Shown here piece after piece: positions 19,080-29,019 of a DNA stretch of 37,796 nt (position 1 is the stretch's first letter; each line of letters begins with the position of its first letter). The translations under genes were made by a program, and so were the position numbers. The notes under the pieces are model-generated. The model searched no databases. It saw nothing but the letters and a program-made list of their open reading frames with translations, and was not told the origin of the DNA. Source of the stretch: Desulfovibrio sp. (GTDB lineage: Bacteria; Desulfobacterota; Desulfovibrionia; Desulfovibrionales; Desulfovibrionaceae); the NCBI GenBank assembly GCA_024699605.1, contig JAILPJ010000015.1, forward strand, positions 1-37,796. Direction: 5' to 3'.

Positions 19080-19678
19080 TAGTCGAGTCCTCCCTTGGTA
19101 CTTCTGAGTAGTTGCCCTTGACGGTTAATGGCTTGTGCCAAAGCCAGACCCAGGCCTTTGGCGGCCGATTCCAGAAGATGATGGCCATTTTTGCCATAGA
19201 GAAAGGCCACATGGAGATTGAAGCGGCCGCTGCTGGCCAACGCTTTGTAGAATTCCCGCCAGACATCTTTTTCCTCGTGGGCGATGACGGGCGGCAAAAG
19301 CTCATCGCCTCGCCACTCAAGCCAGGGTCGGCCTGAAAGGTCGATGGTGACTTCTGCCAGCGCTTCATCCATGGGAACGCGTCCATAGCCTACTCGGGCA
19401 ATGCCCTTGCGATCCCCTAGGGCCTCGAGCAGGGTTGCCCCAAGCACCAGGCCGCAATCTTCGACGCTGTGATGGGCGTCGACGTGCAGGTCGCCTGAGC
19501 AGGTGAGCTTGCAGTCCATGCCGGCCCAGAACAGCGTGAGCGTCAGCATGTGATCAAGCATCCCAAAGCCTGTGGTGATGGTGGTTTCCCCTGATCCGTC
19601 GAGATGAAGATCAACAGTCAGATCCGTTTCCTTGGTTTTACGGTGGGTGTGCGCTTTGCGCAGTAACGTTTCAGACAT
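19079..19678 (-). CDS. hisB: Imidazoleglycerol-phosphate dehydratase
   Basis: A 199-residue monofunctional dehydratase that converts imidazole-glycerol phosphate to imidazole-acetol phosphate using two Mn ions. The His-rich metal motifs are visible: [30 protein letters not shown] and the C-terminal [17 protein letters not shown]. The middle segment [22 protein letters not shown] is also canonical. There is no fused histidinol-phosphatase domain, unlike in E. coli. It starts 30 nt after tatC, and its stop overlaps the start of the lipoprotein gene. Confidence 0.96.
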   Translation of the reverse strand: MSETLLRKAHTHRKTKETDLTVDLHLDGSGETTITTGFGMLDHMLTLTLFWAGMDCKLTCSGDLHVDAHHSVEDCGLVLGATLLEALGDRKGIARVGYGRVPMDEALAEVTIDLSGRPWLEWRGDELLPPVIAHEEKDVWREFYKALASSGRFNLHVAFLYGKNGHHLLESAAKGLGLALAQAINRQGQLLRSTKGGLD

Positions 19679-19708
19679 GGCAAGCTCTTGGCAAAAGAAA
19701 AAGGATAA

Positions 19709-20746
19709 TCAGACAGCGTCCGCATCGTTTTCGGACGCTTTTTGTTTTCTCGGACTTTTGCGGCCGAAAAGGGCGGCAATGAGAATACTCAGTTCGTAGA
19801 GGATGAGCATCGGGCCGGCCATCAGCAGTTGGCTGACCACGTCGGGCGGGGTCAGAATGGCCGCAACCACAAAAATAATCAGCACAGCGTAGCGCCGCAT
19901 CTTGCGCATGCCATTGGCTGTGACAATGCCCAGTCGTGAGAGGAAAAAGGAAAAGAGCGGCATTTCAAAGATGAGGCCAAAGGCGATGAGCAGCTTCAGC
20001 ACAAAATCCAAATAATCGCTGACCTTGGGCGTGGCAATAATGCTTTCTGTGGCAAAACTGATGAAGAAGGTAAAGACAAAGGGAAAGACAATGAAAAAAC
20101 AGAAGAGGCCGCCGCCAATGAAAAAGAGGGCTGAGAGAAAGGCAATGGGGATGATGTATTTTTTTTCTTCGTCGTAGAGGCCCGGGGCAATAAAGGACCA
20201 GACCTGATAAAAAATCACAGGACTGGCCACAAAGACACCCACAACCAGGGCAATAAACATGCGGGTGAAGAAGCCTTCAGGCAGTGTGGTGTAGATGGGA
20301 TGGCTCCCCTCGGGCAGAACGGCCAGCAGGGGATTGACGAGCGCGTCGAAAATGGGATCAACCACAATCCAGCAGCCCACAAAGCAGATAATCACCGCAA
20401 TGCAGGCGCGGGTCAGGCAGCGGCGCAGTTCGTTGAGGTGCTCCATGAGCGTCATGGGCTGGCCGCCTTCATTATCCTCTGCGTCCTGATCATTATCGGA
20501 AGCGCTGGGCACCTTGGGCGGCATGTCGCTGTGGGGCAGAGGCGTTGTGTCCTCTTCTGCCGGCTCTGACTGTGAAGACGCCTCTGAATTTGCTTGGGCG
20601 CTGCTATCTGTTGCCTGGGAGGCAGCGTCAAGGGGGGATGCGGCTGAGAGATCTTCGCCTGCTTCTGTCTTTGTGGACTCGTCCAGCCCTTCGTTGGCTT
20701 GTGTTACGGCCTCTGCCGTTTGTTCAGGATTGGTGTGCTGGCTCAT
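19709..20746 (-). CDS. tatC: Sec-independent protein translocase TatC with long acidic N-terminal extension
   Basis: A 345-residue TatC, the receptor of the twin-arginine export system. The core begins at about residue 98 with MTLMEHLNELRRCL, the standard TatC N-terminus, and shows six membrane segments with conserved FxxPGLYxEEK (FIAPGLYDEEKKY) and the late LTPPDVVSQLLMAGPM motif. The first 97 residues are an Ala/Ser/Glu/Gln-rich, low-complexity acidic tail not found in standard ~250-residue TatC proteins. The upstream ATG overlaps the tatB stop as ATGA, which supports translation of the extension; an internal start at M98 is the alternative. A Tat substrate (DUF362 protein) is encoded in the window. 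No tatA is nearby. Confidence 0.93.
   Translation of the reverse strand: MSQHTNPEQTAEAVTQANEGLDESTKTEAGEDLSAASPLDAASQATDSSAQANSEASSQSEPAEEDTTPLPHSDMPPKVPSASDNDQDAEDNEGGQPMTLMEHLNELRRCLTRACIAVIICFVGCWIVVDPIFDALVNPLLAVLPEGSHPIYTTLPEGFFTRMFIALVVGVFVASPVIFYQVWSFIAPGLYDEEKKYIIPIAFLSALFFIGGGLFCFFIVFPFVFTFFISFATESIIATPKVSDYLDFVLKLLIAFGLIFEMPLFSFFLSRLGIVTANGMRKMRRYAVLIIFVVAAILTPPDVVSQLLMAGPMLILYELSILIAALFGRKSPRKQKASENDADAV
19715..19743 (+). terminator. Plus-strand terminator-like hairpin inside the tatC 3' end
   Basis: AGCGTCCG (19715-19722) pairs with CGGACGCT (19732-19739), and the T-run lies on the plus strand (TTTTT ending at 19743, then GTTTT). It therefore faces RNA running antisense to hisB and tatC. 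No plus-strand gene feeds it, so it may stop antisense or read-through transcription from lon. Confidence 0.4.
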
Positions 20747-21264
20747 ACGGCAGATCCGGTGGAAGACTGTGGCTGTGTTGTCTCCTGCCCTTTGCCGCTT
20801 TGTGAAGCCTGGGCTTCAGCCTGGGTTTTGGCAAGGGCCCGGGCTAAGGGACTATCGGCAGGCGGCGTCGGTATGGAAGGCGTCTCCTCAGGGGCCTGGC
20901 TTTCTGCCTTGTCTTCAGGCTGAGGCGTATTCTGGGCAGCCTCCATTTTGGCCTGCTTGGCTTTGGCGGCTTTTTCTTCAGCCTCTTGGCGTCGTTTGGC
21001 CAGTTTTTGCGCCCTTTGTTCATCCTCCGCCTGTTCGTGTTCGGCTTGACGGCGTTCTTCGGCAGACATTTTTTGCATTTGCTCTTTTTGTTCCTCGCGG
21101 GCGGCTTCAGCGTTCAACGTACGCTGAAAATCGGTTGAAACGCGCCTGAATTCGCCAACCACCCGGCCAATGGTGCGTGAGACATTGGCCAGGCTTTTTG
21201 GGCCAAGCACAATGAGGCCGACCAGAAGAATGACGAGGAGTTCCGTGCTGCCGATACCAAACAT
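20743..21264 (-). CDS. tatB: Sec-independent protein translocase TatB
   Basis: A 174-residue TatB/TatA-family protein. The start MFGIGSTELLVILLVGLIVLGP has the Glu at position 8 within the short membrane helix and the Gly-Pro hinge. The amphipathic helix then begins KSLANVSRTIGRVVGEFRRV. A long charged region follows (Glu/Gln/Lys/Ala coiled coil, about 65-130), then a Pro/Ser/Gln-rich tail. Length and close linkage to tatC argue for TatB rather than TatA. The frame extends 66 codons further upstream, but MFGIG is the invariant family start and has GAGG 5 nt before it. Its stop overlaps the tatC start (ATGA). Confidence 0.93.
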   Translation of the reverse strand: MFGIGSTELLVILLVGLIVLGPKSLANVSRTIGRVVGEFRRVSTDFQRTLNAEAAREEQKEQMQKMSAEERRQAEHEQAEDEQRAQKLAKRRQEAEEKAAKAKQAKMEAAQNTPQPEDKAESQAPEETPSIPTPPADSPLARALAKTQAEAQASQSGKGQETTQPQSSTGSAV

Positions 21265-21350
21265 AGCATCCTCTAGAACGTCAAAAGGTGCCAAAAAAAC
21301 GGTTGCTTGCCTTGCTTTTGCCGGAAAGGAAGCCGCAAAAAAGGCAAAAA

Positions 21351-21380
21351 ATAGTACCCTAAAAAGGCGTTTGAGGTCAA
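21351..21380 (-). promoter_or_regulatory. Putative sigma-70 promoter of the tatB-tatC-hisB-lipoprotein-hisA operon
   Basis: Minus strand TTGACC (21380-21375, 5/6), an 18-nt spacer and TACTAT (21356-21351, 4/6). Transcription would start about 80 nt before tatB, within the 266-nt gap after guaA. Confidence 0.5.
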
Positions 21381-21468
21381 TGACAGACGCCCTGGCAAAA
21401 GTGTCGATGGCTTTGCCGCCTCGTTGCGTGGCCCAAGGGCGGAAGAGGCAGCGTGTCCGCAATGTGAA

Positions 21469-21507
21469 GAGCGCCGTCTTCCCGGTCCTCGGAAAGAACG
21501 GCGCCTC
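21469..21507 (-). terminator. Long imperfect hairpin downstream of guaA
   Basis: The arms at 21469-21483 and 21491-21507 pair with three small bulges (CGCCGT, CTT and CC blocks), 24 nt past the guaA stop. No T-run follows on the minus strand. It may protect the guaBA mRNA 3' end or act as a weak terminator. Confidence 0.35.
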
Positions 21508-21530
21508 AAAGAGCTTAGGAAGCTATTGGT

Positions 21531-23075
21531 TTATTCCCATTCAATGGTGCTTGGGGGCTTTGAGGAAACGTCGTAGACCACGCGGTTGACGCCTTTGACC
21601 TCATTGATGATGCGGCTTGAAATGCGAGCCACGAGATCATAGGGCAGTCTTGACCAATCGGCGGTCATGGCGTCCACGCTGTTCACGACGCGCAGGGCAA
21701 TGACGTGTTCATAGGTGCGGTCATCGCCCATGACCCCTACGGTGCGCAGCGGCAAAAGGACGGCAAAACCCTGCCAGACCTTGCGGTCGTAGCCTGAAGC
21801 GCGCATTTCCTCCTGCACAATGCGGTCGGCATTGCGCAGAATTTCCAGGCGCTGTTCAGAAACCTTGCCAAGGACACGGATGGCCAGGCCCGGTCCCGGA
21901 AAAGGCTGGCGCCAGATGATCTGGTCGGGCAAGCCAAGCTCTTGACCGACTTTGCGCACTTCATCTTTGAAGAGTTCCCGCAACGGTTCAATGAGTTTGA
22001 GCTGCATGGTCTCAGGTAAGCCTCCGACATTGTGGTGACTTTTGATCACTGCGCTTGGGCCGCGCGAGGAGACCGATTCAATGACATCGGGGTAGAGAGT
22101 ACCCTGGGCGAGGAAATCGACCTTGGGAAGCTTCTTGGCTTCTTCATCAAAGATTTCAATAAAGGTGTGTCCTATGATCTTGCGCTTTTTCTCGGGATCC
22201 TCCACATCGGCCAGACGCGAGAGAAAACGCTGGCTGGCCTTGACGTGAATCAGATTCAAGTCAAAGTGTTTGCCCAGATATTCGGTGACGTTTTGCGCTT
22301 CACCGGCGCGGAGGAGGCCGTTGTCCACAAAGATACAGTGCAGTCTGTGTCCTATGGCCTTGTGCAAGAGCACAGCCACAACGGTTGAGTCAATGCCGCC
22401 GGATAGGGCGCAGACCACATGCCGTTCGCCGACCATGGCCTGAAGTTTGGCGATTTCTTCGCTGACGAAATTCGACATGCTCCAGTCAGGGGCGATGTGA
22501 CAGACCGAAAAGAGGAAATTCTGCAGAATGCGGGAGCCTTCTTCGGTATGGTGCACTTCCGGGTGGAATTGTACCGCATAGATTTTGCGCTGGCTGTCAG
22601 CCATGGCGGCAATATCCAGGGTCTGCGTCTTGCCGATGACTTCAAAACCCGCTGGCACAGCCAGCACCCGGTCCCCATGGCTCATCCAGACTCTGAGCGG
22701 GCGGTCGGTGGGAAGGCCCTGCCAGAGCGGGCAGTCGCAGGCCTGGGTGAATTCGGCCGGACCGTATTCGCGCGTGGTTGAGGTCGCAAGCTTGCCTTGC
22801 AGGGTCTCGGCCAAGAGCTGCATGCCGTAGCAGATGCCCAGAATGGGGACATGCAGATCGAGAAGTGCCGTGTCCAACTTGGGCGCATTGGCTTCGCCCA
22901 CACTGGCCGGACCGCCTGAGAGAATGATGGCTTTGGGCGACAGGGCTTTGATTTTGGCTATGTCGGTGTCAAAAGGATGGATTTCAGAATAGACGCCGGC
23001 CTCGCGCACGCGTCGGGCAATGAGCTGAGTGACCTGTGAGCCGTAATCAATGATCAGAACGGTATTTCTTGGCAT
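21531..23075 (-). CDS. guaA: GMP synthase (glutamine-hydrolysing)
   Basis: A 514-residue two-domain enzyme that aminates XMP to GMP. The N-terminal class I glutamine amidotransferase domain (about 1-200) has the nucleophile C82 in ILGICYGMQ and His-x-Glu in [10 protein letters not shown]. The ATP-pyrophosphatase domain carries the PP-loop SGGIDSTV. The C-terminal dimerisation domain ends with KPPSTIEWE, the conserved guaA terminus. I chose the ATG at 23075 ([14 protein letters not shown]), which has AGGAAG 8 nt upstream; an in-frame TTG at 23102 would add nine residues. It follows guaB by 36 nt, so both steps from IMP to GMP are one operon. Confidence 0.97.
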   Translation of the reverse strand: MPRNTVLIIDYGSQVTQLIARRVREAGVYSEIHPFDTDIAKIKALSPKAIILSGGPASVGEANAPKLDTALLDLHVPILGICYGMQLLAETLQGKLATSTTREYGPAEFTQACDCPLWQGLPTDRPLRVWMSHGDRVLAVPAGFEVIGKTQTLDIAAMADSQRKIYAVQFHPEVHHTEEGSRILQNFLFSVCHIAPDWSMSNFVSEEIAKLQAMVGERHVVCALSGGIDSTVVAVLLHKAIGHRLHCIFVDNGLLRAGEAQNVTEYLGKHFDLNLIHVKASQRFLSRLADVEDPEKKRKIIGHTFIEIFDEEAKKLPKVDFLAQGTLYPDVIESVSSRGPSAVIKSHHNVGGLPETMQLKLIEPLRELFKDEVRKVGQELGLPDQIIWRQPFPGPGLAIRVLGKVSEQRLEILRNADRIVQEEMRASGYDRKVWQGFAVLLPLRTVGVMGDDRTYEHVIALRVVNSVDAMTADWSRLPYDLVARISSRIINEVKGVNRVVYDVSSKPPSTIEWE

Positions 23076-23111
23076 GTTTGGTCTTCCTGGCTGAGAGTCC
23101 AAAGCTTGGCG

Positions 23112-24569
<1,458 letters not shown>

Positions 24570-25039
24570 GGTGTGATTCCTTTAGTGTTTGCCCAGAGAT
24601 GAAGACTCAGCAAAAACGCGTTGCAATTTTTTGCCCATCGATGGGGCAGACGGCTCCTTACCATGCCGTACGCTGTCTTAGGTTTTCTACAATTAAAATA
24701 TGAAAATTAGTTTTTTCTTATCATCTTGTCAATATAAACAGCTCACAAGTAAAAAAGGCAAAAATGAATGTTTTTGAAAAAATCAAGAAAATATTTGCTG
24801 TGCAGGCAAGGATTTGTCTGAGATCGTTTTGGAATTTGCCATGCTTTTTTGGCGAGAGGCATAATTGGGGCAGCCCGTAGGGGACGAGCGGCCTTCAGCT
24901 TGCACGCTGGGCATTTTTGTGAGAATTTACCGGCCACAAGCTGGCAGAGAGTGCACATCTCTCTTGGCCCAGAGCCTTTGCTCGTTTTGCCCTCATTTTC
25001 CAATAAGCGTATCGTTGCAGGCTTCCTTAAGGAGTAGCC
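24570..25039. other. Divergent intergenic region upstream of guaB
   Basis: About 470 bases with no convincing gene. The part near guaB holds a dyad, TGCCC-ATCGAT-GGGGCA (24631-24647), and an AT-rich block (24690-24780) with the promoter listed next. The right half is GC-richer and ends in the ribosome site (AAGGAG) of the gene at 25040. The dyad lies in the guaB leader and could be an operator or RNA hairpin. Confidence 0.45.
24704..24732 (-). promoter_or_regulatory. Putative sigma-70 promoter of guaBA
   Basis: Minus strand: perfect TTGACA (24732-24727), a 17-nt spacer and TAATTT (24709-24704, 3/6), in an AT-rich block about 135 nt before the guaB ATG. Confidence 0.5.
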
Positions 25040-26554
25040 ATGCCCAAGGATCTGCCGTCCCAGGCGGCCGACATCAGCGGCTTGCCACAACCCAGTCGCG
25101 TCACGCCCAAAAAATTGATCGTGGCGGCTCTTTTGGCCTGCATTGTGGCGGCTTGTCTGGTCTTTTATGTGACCAGACCACAGGAAGTGCAGGAGCAATT
25201 GCGGCAGGATGCCTCCAACTTGCGCGAAGAAGCGGCCAAGCTGGTTGATGACGCAACCAGAGGCACGCCCTTGGCCGGCAGCGGCGATCTTTTGCGTGAA
25301 CCGCCGCCACCACCGCCTGCTGCGGTTCTCCATCCTTCGACCAATCCCGGAACCCTGGCCGGCCCCGTGATCCGCGGACCCAGTGGCATTGAGGGCATGC
25401 TCATGCCCGATGGCAGTTTTCGTCAGGAAGGCCAGAAAGTCGTTGGCCGCGTTGAAGAAGACGGGCGTCTGAAAAAGGATTTTGTGGAGGATCTGGCGGC
25501 CTTCATTGTGCGCCGTTATCAGCCCGACGCCAAGGGCGGGCGGCTTGCGCTGTCTGTGCAGAGTGTCAACCAGCACTGCGGCACGCGCATGAATACCGAA
25601 GCCGGCGGTGGCCGGACAGCTCTGATGCGCTATGCCTTTCAGCCGACTATGCTGCGTGGATTATATCAGCTCTATGTGCAGGATTTTTTGCAAAAACTGG
25701 CGCTCTACGCCAAGGAGCGCAACCTTGACGGACATCTTCCTCTTCTCTACCAGCAGCTGGCCCAGAAATGCACAAGTGTGGCCAATGCCGTTGAGGCCAT
25801 CCTCAAGACGCCGGACATTGAAAAACAGTTGGCTGACTATGAACGCATGGCAGAGAGCTGTGAAAATATCAGTGCGCAGATCACTGGAACGCTTTTTGAC
25901 GCAGATCAGCTTGCGGAAAACGGGGCGCAGGCTTCAGAACTGCGCGCAGCCCAGCTGCGCGTAAGCGGCCTCAACGCCAAGCTGCGTCGTGCTCTGGAAA
26001 ACCGCGACAATGCCCTGCGCCACTTATTGCTTGCTTTGCGTAAGGCGCGTGATCCTCTGCTGGACGACGAGACGCTGCTCTTTCTGATTCTCTGGGTGCA
26101 ACGCCGTATAGCGACAGGCGGCGCGGCGCGTGAGGCTGTGCAGACCTCAGTGGACATTCTCCGCGATCTCTCAGGCCGCCTTCTGCGTCTGGGAGAAGCG
26201 CCAACACTTGCCGAAGCCGCCACAACGCCTGAAAAGACGAGCAATAATGAGCCAAAAGGCAATGACGAGCCAAGAGCCAACGACGAACCAAAAGCCAATG
26301 CTCCCAAACAACCCGCCATGGCAAGGGCTGGCGCAACCTTGGTCGAAGATCGTGAGCTTCAGGGAAAAACTGAGCCTGAGCCAGCAGCGCCACAAGAAGC
26401 ACCAATGCCCACGCCTGAGCCAGAAGCACCGCTTAAAGCCGAGGCCAAGACCGAAAGCCCTGCCAAGCCCGTAGGGAGTCTCGACGACGGCTTGCCGCAA
26501 CCCATTCAGATTCCCATCCTTGCCCCGCATGCTGCCAGAGAGGGTCTTCTCTGA
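25040..26554 (+). CDS. Membrane-anchored Pro/Ala-rich protein of unknown function
   Basis: A 504-residue protein that I do not recognise. One membrane anchor lies at about residues 25-44 (LIVAALLACIVAACLVFYV) after a short cytoplasmic N-terminus, so the bulk should be periplasmic. A helical stretch is followed by a Pro-run (PPPPPP near 87-92), a conserved-looking globular part at about 115-380 with many helices (FVEDLAAFIVRRYQPDAKGG onward), and a low-complexity tail with an EPK/EPR repeat near 398-420, then Pro/Glu/Ala-rich sequence. AAGGAG precedes the ATG. Its stop overlaps the cobU start as TGATG, so cobU translation is coupled to it. This coupling does not by itself imply a cobalamin role. 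Confidence 0.8.
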   Translation: MPKDLPSQAADISGLPQPSRVTPKKLIVAALLACIVAACLVFYVTRPQEVQEQLRQDASNLREEAAKLVDDATRGTPLAGSGDLLREPPPPPPAAVLHPSTNPGTLAGPVIRGPSGIEGMLMPDGSFRQEGQKVVGRVEEDGRLKKDFVEDLAAFIVRRYQPDAKGGRLALSVQSVNQHCGTRMNTEAGGGRTALMRYAFQPTMLRGLYQLYVQDFLQKLALYAKERNLDGHLPLLYQQLAQKCTSVANAVEAILKTPDIEKQLADYERMAESCENISAQITGTLFDADQLAENGAQASELRAAQLRVSGLNAKLRRALENRDNALRHLLLALRKARDPLLDDETLLFLILWVQRRIATGGAAREAVQTSVDILRDLSGRLLRLGEAPTLAEAATTPEKTSNNEPKGNDEPRANDEPKANAPKQPAMARAGATLVEDRELQGKTEPEPAAPQEAPMPTPEPEAPLKAEAKTESPAKPVGSLDDGLPQPIQIPILAPHAAREGLL

Positions 26555-27123
26555 TGCGGCAGGCTGGGCTTTTTGTGGTGGGAGGGACCCGCAGCGGCAA
26601 AAGTGCTCTGGCCCTGAAATGGGCTCAGAGCCAGGGAACACATCGACTCTTTCTGGCAACGCTGCGCATCACAGATCAGGAAATGGCTGCGCGTGTGGCC
26701 CGTCACAGAACGGAGCGGGGCACGTGTTGGCAGCTCTGCGAAGAGCCGCTTGCTTTGGAAGAGGCTTTGAGCCGGTCTTTTGCGCAATCTGGCGTGCCCG
26801 ATGTGTTGCTTATGGATTGTTTAAGCTCCTGGCTTGCCAATCTCATGGAGGCAGGTCTTTCGGCCACGGAGATTCTTTCTCGCGTGCGGGCCCTTGGGGA
26901 TTTTCTGCAAAACGCCCCCTGTGCCGTGGCCCTTGTCAGTCTTGAGACAGGCCTTGGCATTGTGCCTGTCACCTCCCTTGGCAGGCTCTACCGGGATCTT
27001 CTGGGGGAGAGCAATCAGATTCTTGCGCGTCTTTTCCCCACGGTGCTTTTTGTGTCCTGCGGACTGCCTCTTGTGCTGAAGGGGGTTTTGCCGTCTGAGC
27101 TCTGCCTGGGTTCCACAGATTGA
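26554..27123 (+). CDS. cobU: Adenosylcobinamide kinase / adenosylcobinamide-phosphate guanylyltransferase
   Basis: A 189-residue CobU/CobP, which phosphorylates adenosylcobinamide and then transfers GMP from GTP during nucleotide-loop assembly of cobalamin. The P-loop GGTRSGKS is at residues 10-17. H51 in ARHRTERG matches the histidine that is guanylylated in characterised CobU, followed by a W-x(n)-E pattern. MDCLSSWLANL and the C-terminal SLETGLGIVP and LYRDLLGESNQILA motifs complete the family signature. The second motif reads SLETG where SNEVG is usual, a mild change. No other cobalamin gene is in the window. It is coupled to the gene upstream and lies 16 nt before the next. Confidence 0.92.
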   Translation: MRQAGLFVVGGTRSGKSALALKWAQSQGTHRLFLATLRITDQEMAARVARHRTERGTCWQLCEEPLALEEALSRSFAQSGVPDVLLMDCLSSWLANLMEAGLSATEILSRVRALGDFLQNAPCAVALVSLETGLGIVPVTSLGRLYRDLLGESNQILARLFPTVLFVSCGLPLVLKGVLPSELCLGSTD

Positions 27124-27139
27124 AAATAAGGAGGAGGCT

Positions 27140-27808
27140 GTGCGCAAGGCTTTGATCGGCCTACAGCCAAACAGTATGCTGCTTCGCTTTTGCTCACTCA
27201 TTGTCCTGGTGTTCTTGCTCTCTCTGCCAAGCGCTCTGAAAGCCGAGACAGCCACAGACTGTCTGCGCGCGGTTGGTGATGCCATGGATCGTGCCGATCT
27301 TGCGCTGTTCCAACGCAAAGTGGATGTGGACACGCTTGTGCGTCAGGGCCTTGATGTCTTTGTGGCCTGCGCCCAAGAGCCTCAGATGGCACAGGCTCTG
27401 CCGCCCATGCTGGCCCTTGTGCTCTCCCAGGCGGCCAAGGAGGATACCACAGGCAAAGCCCTCAAAGCGGTTTTGTTGAACGAAGTCAGAGCCTTTCTCC
27501 TGCAGGGGGTGGCGTCAGGCGCTTTTGCCGGACGGCCTTCCGGGCAGAGTGCCGGTCAGGGGATGCTGGCTCCGCTTTTTGCCGACGCTTCGCTGGGACG
27601 CAAGGAAATTGTGGCCATTGGTCAGGCAGAACGGCAGGGCGATGGCTGGCTTGTGCCCTTTACTCTGCACGATGTCGGCAATGGCCAAAACTACGCCCTT
27701 GAGGGTTTGTGTGAGGAAAAAGAGGGAGAATTGCGTCTTACCAAGATCCTCAATTTGCCTGAGATTTTTTGGCAGATTCTGGAAGAAGCGCAGAGCTATG
27801 CCGAATAA
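27140..27808 (+). CDS. Small exported protein, DUF2939-like at its N-terminal part
   Basis: A 222-residue protein with a signal peptide: hydrophobic core at about 15-30, likely cleavage after LKA near residue 35. The segment AMDRADLALFQRKVDVDTLVRQGLDVF resembles the start of DUF2939 proteins (one or more residues of Asp-x-Ala-x-Leu then Val-Asp), but this is a resemblance by eye. The second half (GQAERQGDGWLVPFTLHDVGNGQNYALEG) looks like a small beta domain. The start is a GTG at 27140, supported by a strong GGAGGAGG-type site; an in-frame ATG at 27176 is the alternative. It is the third gene of the 25040 operon, and its last 13 nt overlap the convergent MFS gene. Confidence 0.7.
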   Translation: MRKALIGLQPNSMLLRFCSLIVLVFLLSLPSALKAETATDCLRAVGDAMDRADLALFQRKVDVDTLVRQGLDVFVACAQEPQMAQALPPMLALVLSQAAKEDTTGKALKAVLLNEVRAFLLQGVASGAFAGRPSGQSAGQGMLAPLFADASLGRKEIVAIGQAERQGDGWLVPFTLHDVGNGQNYALEGLCEEKEGELRLTKILNLPEIFWQILEEAQSYAE

Positions 27809-29019
27809 GTTGCGTGTCTCTGCAGAAGAAGATCAATGACCAGGCAGAGCCCGCAGATGGCGATGCTCAGGCTTGTGCTGATAAAAACCGCCCTGTAGCC
27901 CAGACCGGCATTGACAATGAAGCCGCCGATCAAGGGCGCCAGAAAGCCGCTGAGATCAAAGGCTGTCATCATGATATTGGAATTGACCGGTCGCATGGCC
28001 GGGCTTGAGCGGTCACAGACTAAAGCCGCCAGGAGCGGATAGAGCAGTCCAAGGCCAGCTCCGTAGACCATGGAGAGCCAGATCAATGTTGTCCCTTCGG
28101 CCTGGGCCATGGTATAGGTACAGGCGGCCAGAAGGAGCGAGCAGGCAAGCATGACCGGATAGCGGGGCAGCTTGTCGAAGAGCACATTGCCCAGAAGGCG
28201 GATGAGCATGATGGTCGAGGTGTAGGTTGTGAAAAAATAAGCGGGTTTGGCGTGGATGATCTGGCAGAGGCCTTTCATGAAGAAAATGGCTTCATTGGTC
28301 ATGATGCTGAACGTGAGACAGGCGAGATAGACAAAACCCAGATCCATGGGGTGCAGACTCTTCCAGAGGAAAGCATTTTTGGCGGCTTTGGCCGCTTTTT
28401 TTGTGTCCAAAGCCTGTCTTCTGAGGGTCTGGCGCAGCAAGGGCAGGGTTATGAGGGCCGGCAGGGCAAGGCTTGCGGTAACGGCAAAGAGACGGGCTTC
28501 ATCACCCAAAAGGCTGATCAGGGTTTCGCCGACGGCCGGCAGGATGGCGTAGGGTAAAAGTAAGGTCAGGGAAAATAGCGCAAAGCCGCGTGCGTTTTGC
28601 CCTCTGGGAATGCAGGCCACAAGCAGGCTGATGGTGCAGCAGGAATAGATGCCAAGACTTATGCCCTGCACAACCCTCAGGCAGAAGATGGCCCAGAGCG
28701 CGTTTTGGGGCGTGATCAGAGGGTAAAAGAGCAGAGTCAGACTGGCGCAGAGAATGGAGCTGACCAAGGCCCAGGTGGCATTGCGGCCATAGAGCAGCCA
28801 GGTCATCACTGGCCTCGAGAGGAAGACCACACAGGGCAGAACAGCCAACAGAGCACCGCGCAGACTGGCTTCAATGGCGATTTTGGCCATCCACTGCTCC
28901 ATGCAGTAGAAAACGGCAATATAGCAGTTGCAGCAGGTGGCCTGAAAAAAGAGCACAAGAAAAGGAAGGCTGAGCAGCTTTGCGGGTTCGCTTGGGTCTT
29001 CAAGCCGTGCGCAGCTCAA
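27796..29019 (-). CDS. Major facilitator superfamily transporter
   Basis: A 407-residue protein with about 12 membrane segments in two halves, joined by a basic loop near residue 200 (RRQALDTKKAAKAAKNAF). The intracellular loop 2-3 region is weakly conserved (FLSRPVMTWLLYGRNATW). It is of the drug/metabolite MFS type, but the substrate is not evident. Its ATG overlaps the stop of the PEP-synthase-like gene as ATGA, so it is the third gene of the regulator operon and is co-translated with the enzyme. Its 3' end overlaps the convergent exported-protein gene by 13 nt. It may export or import the compound handled by the enzyme; this is inference from gene order. Confidence 0.88.
   Translation of the reverse strand: MSCARLEDPSEPAKLLSLPFLVLFFQATCCNCYIAVFYCMEQWMAKIAIEASLRGALLAVLPCVVFLSRPVMTWLLYGRNATWALVSSILCASLTLLFYPLITPQNALWAIFCLRVVQGISLGIYSCCTISLLVACIPRGQNARGFALFSLTLLLPYAILPAVGETLISLLGDEARLFAVTASLALPALITLPLLRQTLRRQALDTKKAAKAAKNAFLWKSLHPMDLGFVYLACLTFSIMTNEAIFFMKGLCQIIHAKPAYFFTTYTSTIMLIRLLGNVLFDKLPRYPVMLACSLLLAACTYTMAQAEGTTLIWLSMVYGAGLGLLYPLLAALVCDRSSPAMRPVNSNIMMTAFDLSGFLAPLIGGFIVNAGLGYRAVFISTSLSIAICGLCLVIDLLLQRHATYSA

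Noticed and set aside
24743-25576. 277-codon minus-strand frame across the guaB upstream region
   Set aside because: It overlaps the start of the anchored protein gene and the guaB promoter, and has no family features.
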